IMG/VR virus record: IMGVR_UViG_3300030943_000159
Location: 1-25,263 of that record
Source: a virus
Strand: one strand, 5' to 3'
Length of the DNA: 25,263 nt
Under the pieces are notes generated by a model that ran no database searches, was not told the origin of the DNA, and saw nothing but the letters and a program-made list of their open reading frames with translations. How positions within the stretch are numbered: position 1 is the first letter of the stretch; the number at the start of each line of letters is the position of its first letter. The position numbers and the translations under genes were made by a program. Shown piece by piece: positions 7,328 to 14,911 of the stretch.

Positions 7328-8091
7328 AAACAGCGTCCTTTATTGGTCAATTACAAATAGCGAATCCAACAAGGCAAGACCCAATTAATCAGGGCGATGA
7401 CCATTTAAGGTTGCTTAAATCAGTATTGCAAATTCAATTTCCTGGCATATCCGGCACTGGCTTTGCCAAGGCTATAACGGCTACGGAAGATGAATTAAAC
7501 TATGTTGATGGAGTGACAAGCCCGATACAGCCACAGCTTGATAGACTTAGCAATGCTAATCCCATTGGTATGATTGTCATGTGGTCTGGTACGGTTGTTC
7601 CTACAAACTGGCAGATATGCGATGGTACTAATGGAACACCTGATTTAAGAGGCCGGTTTATTTGGGGCAAAAGTCCATCTAATACGCTTAATTCCATTGG
7701 CGGCACGGCTGATTCAGTTATTGTGCAGCATACGCATACCGCTGGTACCGTTAATACGGTAGCGTTAAACGCGAGTACGGAAAATGACTTACACGCTCAT
7801 ACGTTTATAACGGGTTTAGAGAGTTCGGATCATACGCATACCGTTCCAACTATTATAGGAGGCGGAACTATTCAAGGCGGCGCTGGGTTAGCTCTTGGCA
7901 ATACTACATCTAGCGGAGTTAGCGCATTGCATGCCCATAGCGGAACAACCGATACTGAGAATCAAGCTCATAGTCATACTATAAGTGGAACTGTATCAGC
8001 GGTGACCACAATAGCAAGCACTGGCGTATCCGCTACGAATCAGAATCTGCCACCTTGGTATGTTCTTGCCTACATTATGTTAATGTCTTAA
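7318..8091 (+). CDS. Receptor-binding tail fibre with tail-collar domain (257 aa)
   Basis: Residues 1-75 repeat the anchor module of the tailspike (LETAS, NQGDDHLRLLKSVL, ATEDELNYVDGVTSPIQ). Residues 82-120 (IGMIVMWSGTVVPTNWQICDG, then TPDLRGRFIWG) are a tail-collar domain as in T4 gp12-type short fibres. The remainder carries five HxH motifs (residues 138, 159, 172, 205, 218), which in this family bind metal along the trimer axis. It ends with NLPPWYVLAYIM, the usual C-terminus. AAGGA lies 6 bases before the ATG. It probably binds the host surface as an alternative to the tailspike. Confidence 0.88.
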   Translation: MSLETASFIGQLQIANPTRQDPINQGDDHLRLLKSVLQIQFPGISGTGFAKAITATEDELNYVDGVTSPIQPQLDRLSNANPIGMIVMWSGTVVPTNWQICDGTNGTPDLRGRFIWGKSPSNTLNSIGGTADSVIVQHTHTAGTVNTVALNASTENDLHAHTFITGLESSDHTHTVPTIIGGGTIQGGAGLALGNTTSSGVSALHAHSGTTDTENQAHSHTISGTVSAVTTIASTGVSATNQNLPPWYVLAYIMLMS

Positions 8092-8095
8092 TAAT

Positions 8096-9733
8096 ATGGA
8101 AATTAAAAGTATTACGGTTGCTGAAACAAAAGGACTTAATACGGATATAGTCCCCGTTAATTTATCACCTGATACGTTCACGGGTGGTAGTAATTTCCGC
8201 TGCGTTAGAAAAGCCGTTGTTTCATTTAATGGCAAAACCGATTTAATGTTTTTTGCCGATCCTATTACACCAAGTAAAATCGCTTGTGTCGTATCTAGTG
8301 ATATTGCTTTCTATGTAGTAATGGGAACCACATCTATCGTAGCTGGCAATGGTACCAGTTTCTTTAATATATCTTCCGCTCCATATTCAGTAGTTGCCGA
8401 CAATTGGGATTTCTGTAATGATAATCAAGTTCCCATATTCAATAATCCAGATTGGTATCCTGAATATTGGGATCCAATAAGCGGAAGTCAACTTTTACAA
8501 CCATTGCCATTCTCAGCAACGCAAACTTGGCAAGCCGCTTCAAAACATGCGAACTTAATTCGGTCACATAAGAATTTCTTATTCGCACTGGGAACCGTTG
8601 AAGGCGCGGTTGAAAAACCAACGACTTTTAGATGGTCAGCTCCCGCCGATAATGGGAGCATACCTTTTACTTGGGATGAAACCGATCTATCCACCATAGC
8701 GGGCGTATCGGTTCTTCAAGGAAACTATGGCCGAATCGTAGATGGACTAACGCTTAGGGATACGTTTGTAATTTATTCTGAATCTGGAATAAGCATACTT
8801 CACTATATCGGTGGAGAGTTTATATGGAATGTAGTAGAGCTATCTAATACTTATGGAATACTTGCTAAGAACTGTGTTGTCTATGCGAATCAAAGACATT
8901 ATTTTATTACTCAAGATGATGTAATGGTTCATGATGGAACCAATGTCATATCATTATTGCATAATAGATTGAGGTTAAAAGTAAGGGCTGCATTGGGCTC
9001 CGTACATGCTAAAAATTCTTTCGTAGTAGCGGACTATTCCAAGAAGGAAATATGGTTCTGTATTGTGGAAGCAACTTTTACATTGCCAAACATAGCGATA
9101 ATTTATAATTGGGAAGACGATACCTTTTCAATACGTGATCTTGATTCAAAGTTTTCCAGTATGACGTATGCGCCACTAATAGCCACAACCCTTGCCATTG
9201 GTTGGGATACAATCACCGCTCAATATGATAATGCGTTAGGTTCCTGGGCTAACTTAATTGGAAACTCGGCTGGGCAAGATCCGGCATGGGATGACCAATC
9301 TGGGCAATGGGATTTGTCCCCTTTTAGCTGGAACTATGTAAATGACATACCCATTCTAGGCGCAATCATAGGCGTCAATCCAGCGACTAGCATTGTAAGC
9401 GCATTAACGGTTGATGATGGTAGCGCGGATCTTAATTCAACGTTGATTCACGAAGACTTTACATTCGATAATCAATTGTCAGTATCCACAGTGGTAAGTA
9501 TGTATCCCATGATTCAATGCACAGGCAATATGTCCATACAGATAGGTTCAAAGTACAATCTAGGCGCTGAAACACTGTGGAAACCAGCGGTGATCTATGA
9601 CCCATCAAAAAATAAGAAAGTAGATATACGGTCTACTGGAGTTTATCATTCTTGGAAATTTTCAAGTATAGGTAATACCCCCTTTGGGCTATCTGGATTT
9701 ACGCTATATTATGCTAACAATGGTCAAAGATAA
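8096..9733 (+). CDS. Tail nozzle / gp10-like tail protein (545 aa)
   Basis: The opening VAETKGLNTDIVPVNLSPDTFTGGSNFRC, the repeated short beta strands and the central phrase YGILAKNCVVYANQRHYFITQDDVMVHDGTNV resemble beta-propeller tail proteins of short-tailed phages, such as the P22 gp10 / T7 gp12 nozzle class. The protein is large, soluble and lacks signal or membrane segments. Its position after the fibres and near the adaptor agrees. The assignment rests on pattern memory and context, so a generic large virion protein is the fallback. Its TAA overlaps the following ATG by one base. Confidence 0.55.
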   Translation: MEIKSITVAETKGLNTDIVPVNLSPDTFTGGSNFRCVRKAVVSFNGKTDLMFFADPITPSKIACVVSSDIAFYVVMGTTSIVAGNGTSFFNISSAPYSVVADNWDFCNDNQVPIFNNPDWYPEYWDPISGSQLLQPLPFSATQTWQAASKHANLIRSHKNFLFALGTVEGAVEKPTTFRWSAPADNGSIPFTWDETDLSTIAGVSVLQGNYGRIVDGLTLRDTFVIYSESGISILHYIGGEFIWNVVELSNTYGILAKNCVVYANQRHYFITQDDVMVHDGTNVISLLHNRLRLKVRAALGSVHAKNSFVVADYSKKEIWFCIVEATFTLPNIAIIYNWEDDTFSIRDLDSKFSSMTYAPLIATTLAIGWDTITAQYDNALGSWANLIGNSAGQDPAWDDQSGQWDLSPFSWNYVNDIPILGAIIGVNPATSIVSALTVDDGSADLNSTLIHEDFTFDNQLSVSTVVSMYPMIQCTGNMSIQIGSKYNLGAETLWKPAVIYDPSKNKKVDIRSTGVYHSWKFSSIGNTPFGLSGFTLYYANNGQR

Positions 9734-9957
9734 TGGAAACCGTACCTAAAGGGTTATCGCCTGACTTAGAGAATTATTTTACTAGGATGGCACAATCTAT
9801 AGATGATCTACAATCTAATTTAGTTCCAGAACACAGAACATCCGTACCTACAAGACCCGTTATCGGTAGATTATATTACTTTAAACATATAATTGGTCCG
9901 ATAACCGCTGAAGGATTGTGGATTTATAAAAATACTGGGTGGGTACATATAGCATGA
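9733..9957 (+). CDS. Small tail-associated protein (74 aa)
   Basis: The start is coupled to the nozzle-like gene (overlap of one base). The N-terminal half is a predicted helix (LENYFTRMAQSIDDLQSNLV). The second half is a small beta unit, RLYYFKHIIG...GLWIYKNTGWVHIA, of a type that recurs in fibre-associated phage proteins. It overlaps the start of the next gene by four bases. Function unknown; the context suggests a minor tail component. Confidence 0.65.
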   Translation: METVPKGLSPDLENYFTRMAQSIDDLQSNLVPEHRTSVPTRPVIGRLYYFKHIIGPITAEGLWIYKNTGWVHIA

Positions 9958-10391
9958 GTTTATACAGTTTCCACATGCTAAATCCTATAATGCTAGATTC
10001 CCTTTGGCCTCAATTAATGGTTCATCTAGAACGGGTAATTAAGGTTAGTAACGGGGAGTTTACCGAAGAAACGCTTTATAACCGCGCTATGAGTGGAGGA
10101 TCGGTAATCGTTACGGTTAACATGGGTAGCGATATTATAGCGGTAACTACGATAGAAATAGTGACTTACGATAGCGGTTTAAAGAGTCTTCTTATTCCTA
10201 TATTCGGCGGGGATAAGATGTTTAGTTGGGGAGAAGACTTTATAGTTTTCTTAAAGATGTTAGCTAAACAATTTAATTGCACTGAATTAAGAGGAATGGC
10301 AGTTAGAGACGGATGGATGAGGGCGTTAAAATCAAAAGGATGGATTGAAACGTATTCAGTAATTAAATTGCCTTTGGATGATGAATTATGA
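9954..10391 (+). CDS. GNAT-fold-like phage protein, possible internal virion protein (145 aa)
   Basis: I chose ATG 9954, which overlaps the upstream TGA, rather than an in-frame GTG at 9939. The order of elements (two N-terminal helices, a strand SVIVTVNMGSDIIAVTTIEIV, a central strand SLLIPIFGG, a helix FIVFLKMLAKQFNC, then RGMAVRDGWMRALKSKGW and a terminal strand) matches small GNAT-like proteins of phages, including the T7 gp13 type. The usual acetyl-CoA loop (R/Q-x-x-G-x-G/A) is not evident, so catalysis is doubtful. It lies just before the internal virion genes. Confidence 0.6.
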   Translation: MSLYSFHMLNPIMLDSLWPQLMVHLERVIKVSNGEFTEETLYNRAMSGGSVIVTVNMGSDIIAVTTIEIVTYDSGLKSLLIPIFGGDKMFSWGEDFIVFLKMLAKQFNCTELRGMAVRDGWMRALKSKGWIETYSVIKLPLDDEL

Positions 10392-10903
10392 AAAAAGAAT
10401 TAACCCAACAACGATTATTTGAAGTAGCTCACTATATACCTGAAAAAGGAATTTTTATAAGGCTATTTGGGTGCAAAGGAAGCCGCGCTGGGGATATTAT
10501 GGGTAGTTATACTAAGGCTGGATATATAGAAATTACTATTGATTATGAACGCTATTATGCACATAGATTGGCATTTTTATATATGATAGGAAAGTTTCCA
10601 TCTGGATGCGTAGATCATCTTGATCATAATGGTTGTAATAATTAATGGAAAAATTTACGCGATACGATTGTTATTGGAAATTTACAAAATACCTCATTGA
10701 GGAAAAACAATAAATCTGGATTTAATGGCGTTTGTTTTGATAAGTCTAAAAATAAATGGAAGTCATCAATCCATTTTAACAATAAAGAAATACATTTAGG
10801 CCGTTTTTATAATCTAGCAGATGCTATCAAATGTAGGAAACAAGCCAATATTAAATATGGCTTTCACGAAAACCACGGCTTAAATATAGGAGAGCCATCA
10901 TGA
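10388..10903 (+). pseudogene. HNH/AP2 homing endonuclease interrupted by an in-frame TAA
   Basis: The frame starts at ATG 10388 in an ATGA overlap and encodes an HNH-type N-terminus (AGDIMGSYTKAGY, YYAHRLAFLYMIGKFP, then VDHLDHNGCNN). A TAA at 10643-10645 interrupts it exactly where relatives have the residue before W-x-N-L-R. The same frame then continues WKNLRDT, NLQNTSLRKNNKSGFNGVCFD and KWKSSIHFNNKEIHLGRF, which is an AP2-like DNA-binding domain, to TGA 10901. No frameshift is needed; one stop codon separates the halves. The HNH domain is therefore cut in its core, and the downstream part has no good start (only TTG 10697). Either it is a decayed selfish gene, or the stop is read through. 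Confidence 0.8.
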
Positions 10904-11796
10904 GCGGAAGTTCAAGTCAAAATCAAGGGCTCAACATTTATGGCAACAATTCCCAAAACTCACGCTCAGGTGGTAGCACATTTGGGCAAAATGTATTTAA
11001 TGGCGGCGCATTAAATAACCTATATAGTGGAGCGCAAGGCTTATTTAATCAAGGTGTGGGTACTAGCCAGGGCATGGTGCCAGGAGCTATTAATTATCAG
11101 AATCAGCAAGCCCAAGGCGCGGCTAATGCCAATCAAGGTATGCAGCAAGGTGGCGTCTACGGAGGACTGGGCATTGGTAATCAACTAATGAGCTCATTAC
11201 AGCAATCCCAAAATACGCCGTCTGCTACACAGCAAATTTATGGTGATGTCATGGGTGGCCAAGGTAATAATTATGCCGATGCCATGAAGCAACAATATAT
11301 CAAGGATGCTAATAGAACCCAGCAAAATATGATGTCTAATCTGGATGCAAGAGCCGCAGGTACTGGGATGACCGGAAGTTCAAGACAGGGTGTATCGCAA
11401 GGAATAGCGGAGCGTGGTATTAATGATGCTCTACAAAGTAATCTAGCTCAGACTGGTTACAATACCTTTGATAAGGATTTACAGAATAAATTAAATATAG
11501 CACAGCAAGCGGATACTAACAATTTTAACCGTCAAAACTTAATGTCAGGGATGCTAGGACAGCAACAGAATACGGTTAACCAAGGGATTAACAATACTGG
11601 TGCCGTTCAAGGTTATGGAATGGGGCAATTCAATGCCGCTAACGCCCCTTGGCAACAAGCGCAGAGTTATCAAGGCGTTATTGGCGCGCCAACGGTTCTT
11701 AACTCTGGTAATAGTTTTAATCAGGGCCAGGGTACTTCAACGGGTTGGGGATATGGACAGAACTCCGGTTCAGGTAAAGGTTCAGGACTGCTGTAA
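10900..11796 (+). CDS. Gly/Asn/Gln-rich internal virion (ejection) protein (298 aa)
   Basis: The ATG overlaps the preceding TGA and has GGAGA 7 bases upstream. The protein is extremely rich in Gly, Asn, Gln and Ser at both ends, with a helical centre (YADAMKQQYIKDANRTQQNMMSNLDARAAGTGMTGSSRQG). This composition and central helix are typical of phage internal or DNA-ejection proteins. It starts the block of particle-interior genes that ends with the lysozyme-bearing protein. No enzymatic motif is visible. Family assignment is by composition and context. Confidence 0.6.
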   Translation: MSGSSSQNQGLNIYGNNSQNSRSGGSTFGQNVFNGGALNNLYSGAQGLFNQGVGTSQGMVPGAINYQNQQAQGAANANQGMQQGGVYGGLGIGNQLMSSLQQSQNTPSATQQIYGDVMGGQGNNYADAMKQQYIKDANRTQQNMMSNLDARAAGTGMTGSSRQGVSQGIAERGINDALQSNLAQTGYNTFDKDLQNKLNIAQQADTNNFNRQNLMSGMLGQQQNTVNQGINNTGAVQGYGMGQFNAANAPWQQAQSYQGVIGAPTVLNSGNSFNQGQGTSTGWGYGQNSGSGKGSGLL

Positions 11797-12215
11797 TGAA
11801 CACTGAACTCGCTTATATAGAAAAAATTGATAAATTAGGTGATTGGATCACTGAGAACCTACAAGAACCTATTATTCAAATAGATCATTTCTTTATACCT
11901 GGCGTTTATGTTCGTGTGGGCTTCCTTCCTGCCGATTCTATATTAACAGGTAAAATACATAATTATGAGTGTATTAATATAGTTGCTAAAGGCAAGATTT
12001 CAGTAGCCACCAAGGAAGGTTTTACTCAGTTAGAAGCAGGAGCTATCTTTAATACTCCAGCAGGAACAAAGAAAGCTGGTTATGTTATTGAGGATACCGT
12101 GTTTATAACGGTTCATGGTTGCGACAAAACGAATATTGAGGAAGTAGAAAATTATCTAAGTAGTGATACTTATGAAGATTATCTACTTAAAATGCGGGGA
12201 CTAACATGTTTATAG
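11796..12215 (+). CDS. Cupin-like phage protein (139 aa)
   Basis: The region VYVRVGFLPADSILTGKIHNYECINIVAKGKISVAT then LEAGAIFNTPAGTKKAGYVIEDTVFITVH (residues 37-107) follows the small double-stranded beta-barrel of cupins: a first motif with one His near 55, a glycine turn, and a second motif ending in strands. The complete His/His/Glu/His metal set is not present, so a structural rather than enzymatic role is likely. Similar small cupin-fold proteins are often found among podovirus virion genes. The gene is coupled to both neighbours, overlapping the next by ten bases. Confidence 0.65.
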   Translation: MNTELAYIEKIDKLGDWITENLQEPIIQIDHFFIPGVYVRVGFLPADSILTGKIHNYECINIVAKGKISVATKEGFTQLEAGAIFNTPAGTKKAGYVIEDTVFITVHGCDKTNIEEVENYLSSDTYEDYLLKMRGLTCL

Positions 12216-12754
12216 ATTCTATTGGAGCGGCATTAAGTTCTATTGGTGGAGCAATGGGTGGTGCGGCTGGTGGAACTGCCGCTGGAGCGGGTACTGGAGC
12301 AGCACTTGGTGGCACGGCTGCTGGTGGAGCCGCTACTGGTATTGGCTCCGCTGTGGGGTCGGCAATAACTCCCGCTATGTCATCATTAGGAACTGCGGCA
12401 AGTGCGGCACCGGCGGCTGAAGGAATAGGTGCGGCGGGTAGCGCAGCTGGGTTTGGAAGTCCGGCGACAAGCGCGGCGGCTGCACCAGCGGCAAGTGCAG
12501 GTGGAGCGGGCGCAGGTTCCGGCATTATGGATTCAGTAATGGGTAAGATGGGTGGACAAGGAGGTGGTGATCTGCAAATGCTTGGTCAACTTCTATCTAA
12601 ATCCAAACATTCCGGCATGGGACAAAGTACGCCGCAACCGCTAAATATGCAACAAGGAATGCAAGGTTATGTTAATGCAGGTGATCCAGGACAAGCCGAA
12701 CAAGAGCCGATGGATATTAATGGGTTCATTTCACAGATTATGGGGAAACGGTAA
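12206..12754 (+). CDS. Ala/Gly-rich internal virion protein (182 aa)
   Basis: Residues 5-105 are an almost unbroken Ala/Gly/Ser repeat, compatible with a flexible or membrane-inserting segment. The C-terminal part is Gln/Met/Gly-rich and ends in a short helix (DINGFISQIMGKR). Such proteins sit beside ejection proteins in short-tailed phages and may form part of the transmembrane DNA channel; this role is inferred. Its stop codon is followed by an ATG in a TAATG overlap that now leads nowhere useful, because the reverse-strand regulator gene has been inserted at that point. Confidence 0.65.
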   Translation: MFIDSIGAALSSIGGAMGGAAGGTAAGAGTGAALGGTAAGGAATGIGSAVGSAITPAMSSLGTAASAAPAAEGIGAAGSAAGFGSPATSAAAAPAASAGGAGAGSGIMDSVMGKMGGQGGGDLQMLGQLLSKSKHSGMGQSTPQPLNMQQGMQGYVNAGDPGQAEQEPMDINGFISQIMGKR

Positions 12755-12759
12755 TGGCT
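12740..12759 (+). repeat. Left copy of 20-bp direct repeat flanking the inserted regulator
   Basis: The 20 bases match those at 13626-13645 in 19 positions, including 15 identical in a row (GAAACGGTAATGGCT). This copy contains the stop codon of the upstream gene overlapping an orphan ATG. Confidence 0.85.
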
Positions 12760-12773
12760 TCCCCATTCAATAT

Positions 12774-13538
12774 TCAGACGAATAACGCTAATTGCAAGGG
12801 CGCATTCTCATATAGCGTAGCGCACCGCGCTTCAAAGTCTTTTCGGCTATATGATGACCTCGCTATGCCGGTTACTTGGTATATTTGTCGTAGCAGAACT
12901 TCCCTGCCATTGCTTTCGGTGAACCATTGATGCTTCTTTTCCTCGCCTTTTCCTTTGCTTATTTCATTGCTGAGTTCTTTGGGGAGCACCACATCGTAAA
13001 TCCAGCGCCTTGTTATCTGAGCGCAGTACGGCGGGGTGCTTTTATTGCCTTTGAATTCGTCGCCATAAAGTCTCATCAATGCTATATAGAACTCATCGGG
13101 AAACAATTTAATCCACTCGCTTGGAGCATCGAGCATGAGTAACTTGCGAATAGCTTCCATGTGCGGAGAAACGACGACAACATTTTGGAGCGCCTGCTCC
13201 ATTCTATGGAACTGGTCATCGAGCGCCAATTTTATGGGTAAGGATTTTTCGGTTGTTCTGGAAAGCATTACTAATAGATTAAATTGTCGTCTGTTTAGTA
13301 AAAAACCCTTAGTTGGACGCCCTGCACCCCGCGTGTTTCCTAATTCTTCGTTTTCGCGCTTAGTTTCAGATAGTCCACGTACAATCTCAAAAGGCATTGT
13401 TCCTCGGCTTAAAAATAAGGATTCTTGTTCCTTTATTAATTGTTTTAAGCTTGAATGGTTGACATACCCAAAAAGTTTGTACAGTTCCAGCGTTGATATT
13501 CTGGCTTCTTTGTTTTGTAAAAATACTAAGTCTTGCAT
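12774..13538 (-). CDS. Rha-like regulator with P63C-type C-terminal domain (254 aa)
   Basis: This is the only reverse-strand gene inside the virion block. The N-terminal half (ARISTLELYKLFGYVNHSSLKQL, then GFLLNRRQFNLLVMLSRTTEKSLPIKLALDDQFHRME) resembles phage Rha / antirepressor DNA-binding domains. Residues 144-240, with KLFPDEFYIALMRLYGDEF, TRRWIYDVVLPKEL, KKHQWFT and a terminal helix, match the P63C domain found in phage and bacterial antirepressor-like proteins. Family knowledge suggests control of lysogeny or late gene expression; the target is unknown. AT-rich DNA at 13546-13630 would hold its promoter. Flanking direct repeats mark it as an insertion. Confidence 0.75.
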   Translation of the reverse strand: MQDLVFLQNKEARISTLELYKLFGYVNHSSLKQLIKEQESLFLSRGTMPFEIVRGLSETKRENEELGNTRGAGRPTKGFLLNRRQFNLLVMLSRTTEKSLPIKLALDDQFHRMEQALQNVVVVSPHMEAIRKLLMLDAPSEWIKLFPDEFYIALMRLYGDEFKGNKSTPPYCAQITRRWIYDVVLPKELSNEISKGKGEEKKHQWFTESNGREVLLRQIYQVTGIARSSYSRKDFEARCATLYENAPLQLALFV

Positions 13539-13545
13539 GGCTAAT

Positions 13546-13630
13546 TCTCGTCAAAGGATATTATGTGAGACTTATTATTACATAATTTTAATAAAAAATA
13601 AAATATTATTTAACTATTAATTACAATGGA
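13546..13630 (-). promoter_or_regulatory. AT-rich promoter/operator region of the regulator
   Basis: This stretch is nearly pure A/T, unlike the flanking genes, and lies directly upstream of the reverse-strand regulator. It holds a perfect 7-bp inverted repeat ATTATGT/ACATAAT (13560-13566 and 13580-13586), a plausible operator for autoregulation. A TTGTAA hexamer (reverse strand, near 13621) could be a -35 box, but no convincing -10 box is spaced correctly. Confidence 0.45.
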
Positions 13631-13645
13631 GAAACGGTAATGGCT
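13626..13645 (+). repeat. Right copy of 20-bp direct repeat flanking the inserted regulator
   Basis: It matches 12740-12759 with one mismatch. In this copy the differing base creates GGAG, a ribosome binding site for the ATG at 13640, and the repeat runs five bases into the coding sequence. Confidence 0.85.
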
Positions 13646-14911
13646 GACAATATGGAAGGATTAGGAACGATGCTATCGTTCTTGGGGCAGGGTTCTAATG
13701 CCGACAGTGCCGATCCGCTTCCTGATCAATCACCTCCCGCCGGTTTCTTTCAGCAACCTCAACAAGTGCAAGCTCCTCAACCTGGTGGAAGCGGGGTATT
13801 AAAAGGGGTTATTGGCAGTCTATTGTCAAATTATTTAAGTAATAAATTAAATACGCATTTAGAAAATACCGCCGCTAAAGAGCAAGGAGCACAAATAGGC
13901 GGAGTCATCGATGAGCAGCTAAAAGTCATCCCTAAAGATAATCCAATTCATGCTTTTTTAACAAATAACCGCCGCATGGTTAGTTCAAGCAATCCTGAAT
14001 TGGTTAAGTCAGGGCTTAAAGCTTACGATAATTTTAATTCGTCAATGGCTAATAATTTGCAAACTACCGCCGAACAAAAAAATATTCAAGACCCTACCGT
14101 TATGGCATTTCAACAACGTAAAGATAATGTGGGTTCAATCCCAACGGGGATGACTAGAGACGCGCAAGGCAATCTAAGCTATGCTGGAATGGCTAACGGC
14201 GGTAATTATGGCGATGTTATAGCACAACGCGCACTTGATCAACGCATGGCGGTTACTCCAGTACAACAAAAGCAATTGGATTTAGCTAACCAAGCCCAAC
14301 AACGTGCGGATGCAAGAGACACAAGGGATGAGCAAAGGTATCAGCAATCATTAATAAAGGACATAAATCCAACTCATAGAGCGGCCTATACGGGTAATTT
14401 GTCGGCTATTAATCAAATAGATACCGCTCTTAAAGCGGTTCAAGAACGGCCAAAATCATTTGGATTACAGATGATGGGCGGTGACAAGATTAATCAAAGA
14501 CTTGACCCTGAAGGGACAAAATATAGAGCGGACGTATCACAAATATCCAGTGCCAAGCGTCATGATATATCGGGTGCGGCGGTTAGTCCTACTGAGGACA
14601 AATACTTACAACCATTCCTGCCAAATGAGACCGATACGGCAGAAGCCATTCAGAAGAAACTATTGGCTTTACGCGAGCAATATGTAAATACCAATAATGA
14701 AATTGGTAGCATATACAAAAAAGGATATCGAAACGCTTTACCTGATATACCCAAAGACCCTATAACAATGCAAAATGAAAGAAAAGCGGCAATACAGGCT
14801 GAGTTAGACAAGAGGCAACTAAGTAAGCAAACCACTCCAACACAACCTCAACCTAACGGAGTAAACCCCGCTCTATTAGAAGAAGCTAAACGTCGTGGAT
14901 TAATAAAATGA
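13640..14911 (+). CDS. Internal virion / DNA ejection protein (423 aa)
   Basis: GGAG lies 7 bases before the ATG. A Pro/Gln-rich start (residues 25-50) leads to a glycine-containing helix (GVLKGVIGSLLSNYLSNKL) and then mostly charged helices with coiled-coil character (QQKQLDLANQAQQRADARDTRDEQRYQQSL). The segment RHDISGAAVSPTEDKYLQPFLP plus DTAEAIQKKLLALREQY resembles a motif seen in internal proteins of several phage groups. It ends in a four-base overlap with the lysozyme-bearing gene, as expected for consecutive ejection proteins. No catalytic motif was found. Confidence 0.7.
   Translation: MADNMEGLGTMLSFLGQGSNADSADPLPDQSPPAGFFQQPQQVQAPQPGGSGVLKGVIGSLLSNYLSNKLNTHLENTAAKEQGAQIGGVIDEQLKVIPKDNPIHAFLTNNRRMVSSSNPELVKSGLKAYDNFNSSMANNLQTTAEQKNIQDPTVMAFQQRKDNVGSIPTGMTRDAQGNLSYAGMANGGNYGDVIAQRALDQRMAVTPVQQKQLDLANQAQQRADARDTRDEQRYQQSLIKDINPTHRAAYTGNLSAINQIDTALKAVQERPKSFGLQMMGGDKINQRLDPEGTKYRADVSQISSAKRHDISGAAVSPTEDKYLQPFLPNETDTAEAIQKKLLALREQYVNTNNEIGSIYKKGYRNALPDIPKDPITMQNERKAAIQAELDKRQLSKQTTPTQPQPNGVNPALLEEAKRRGLIK

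Noticed and set aside
10643-10645. Genome-wide stop codon reassignment to explain the interrupted endonuclease and the DUF669 extension
   Set aside because: TAA, TAG and TGA all end well-supported genes here (for example polymerase with TAG and QueE with TAA), so global recoding does not fit.
12187-12525. Long reverse-strand Ala/Pro-rich open frame
   Set aside because: It mirrors the Ala/Gly-rich virion gene on the + strand; the composition of that gene produces the open antisense frame.
12754-12930. Open + strand frame starting at the orphan ATG in the left direct repeat
   Set aside because: It runs antisense through the regulator gene and has no recognisable protein features; the ATG is explained by the insertion scar.
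13135-13620. 161-codon + strand frame antisense to the regulator
   Set aside because: The reverse-strand gene has clear Rha and P63C patterns, whereas this frame has none and lacks a ribosome site.
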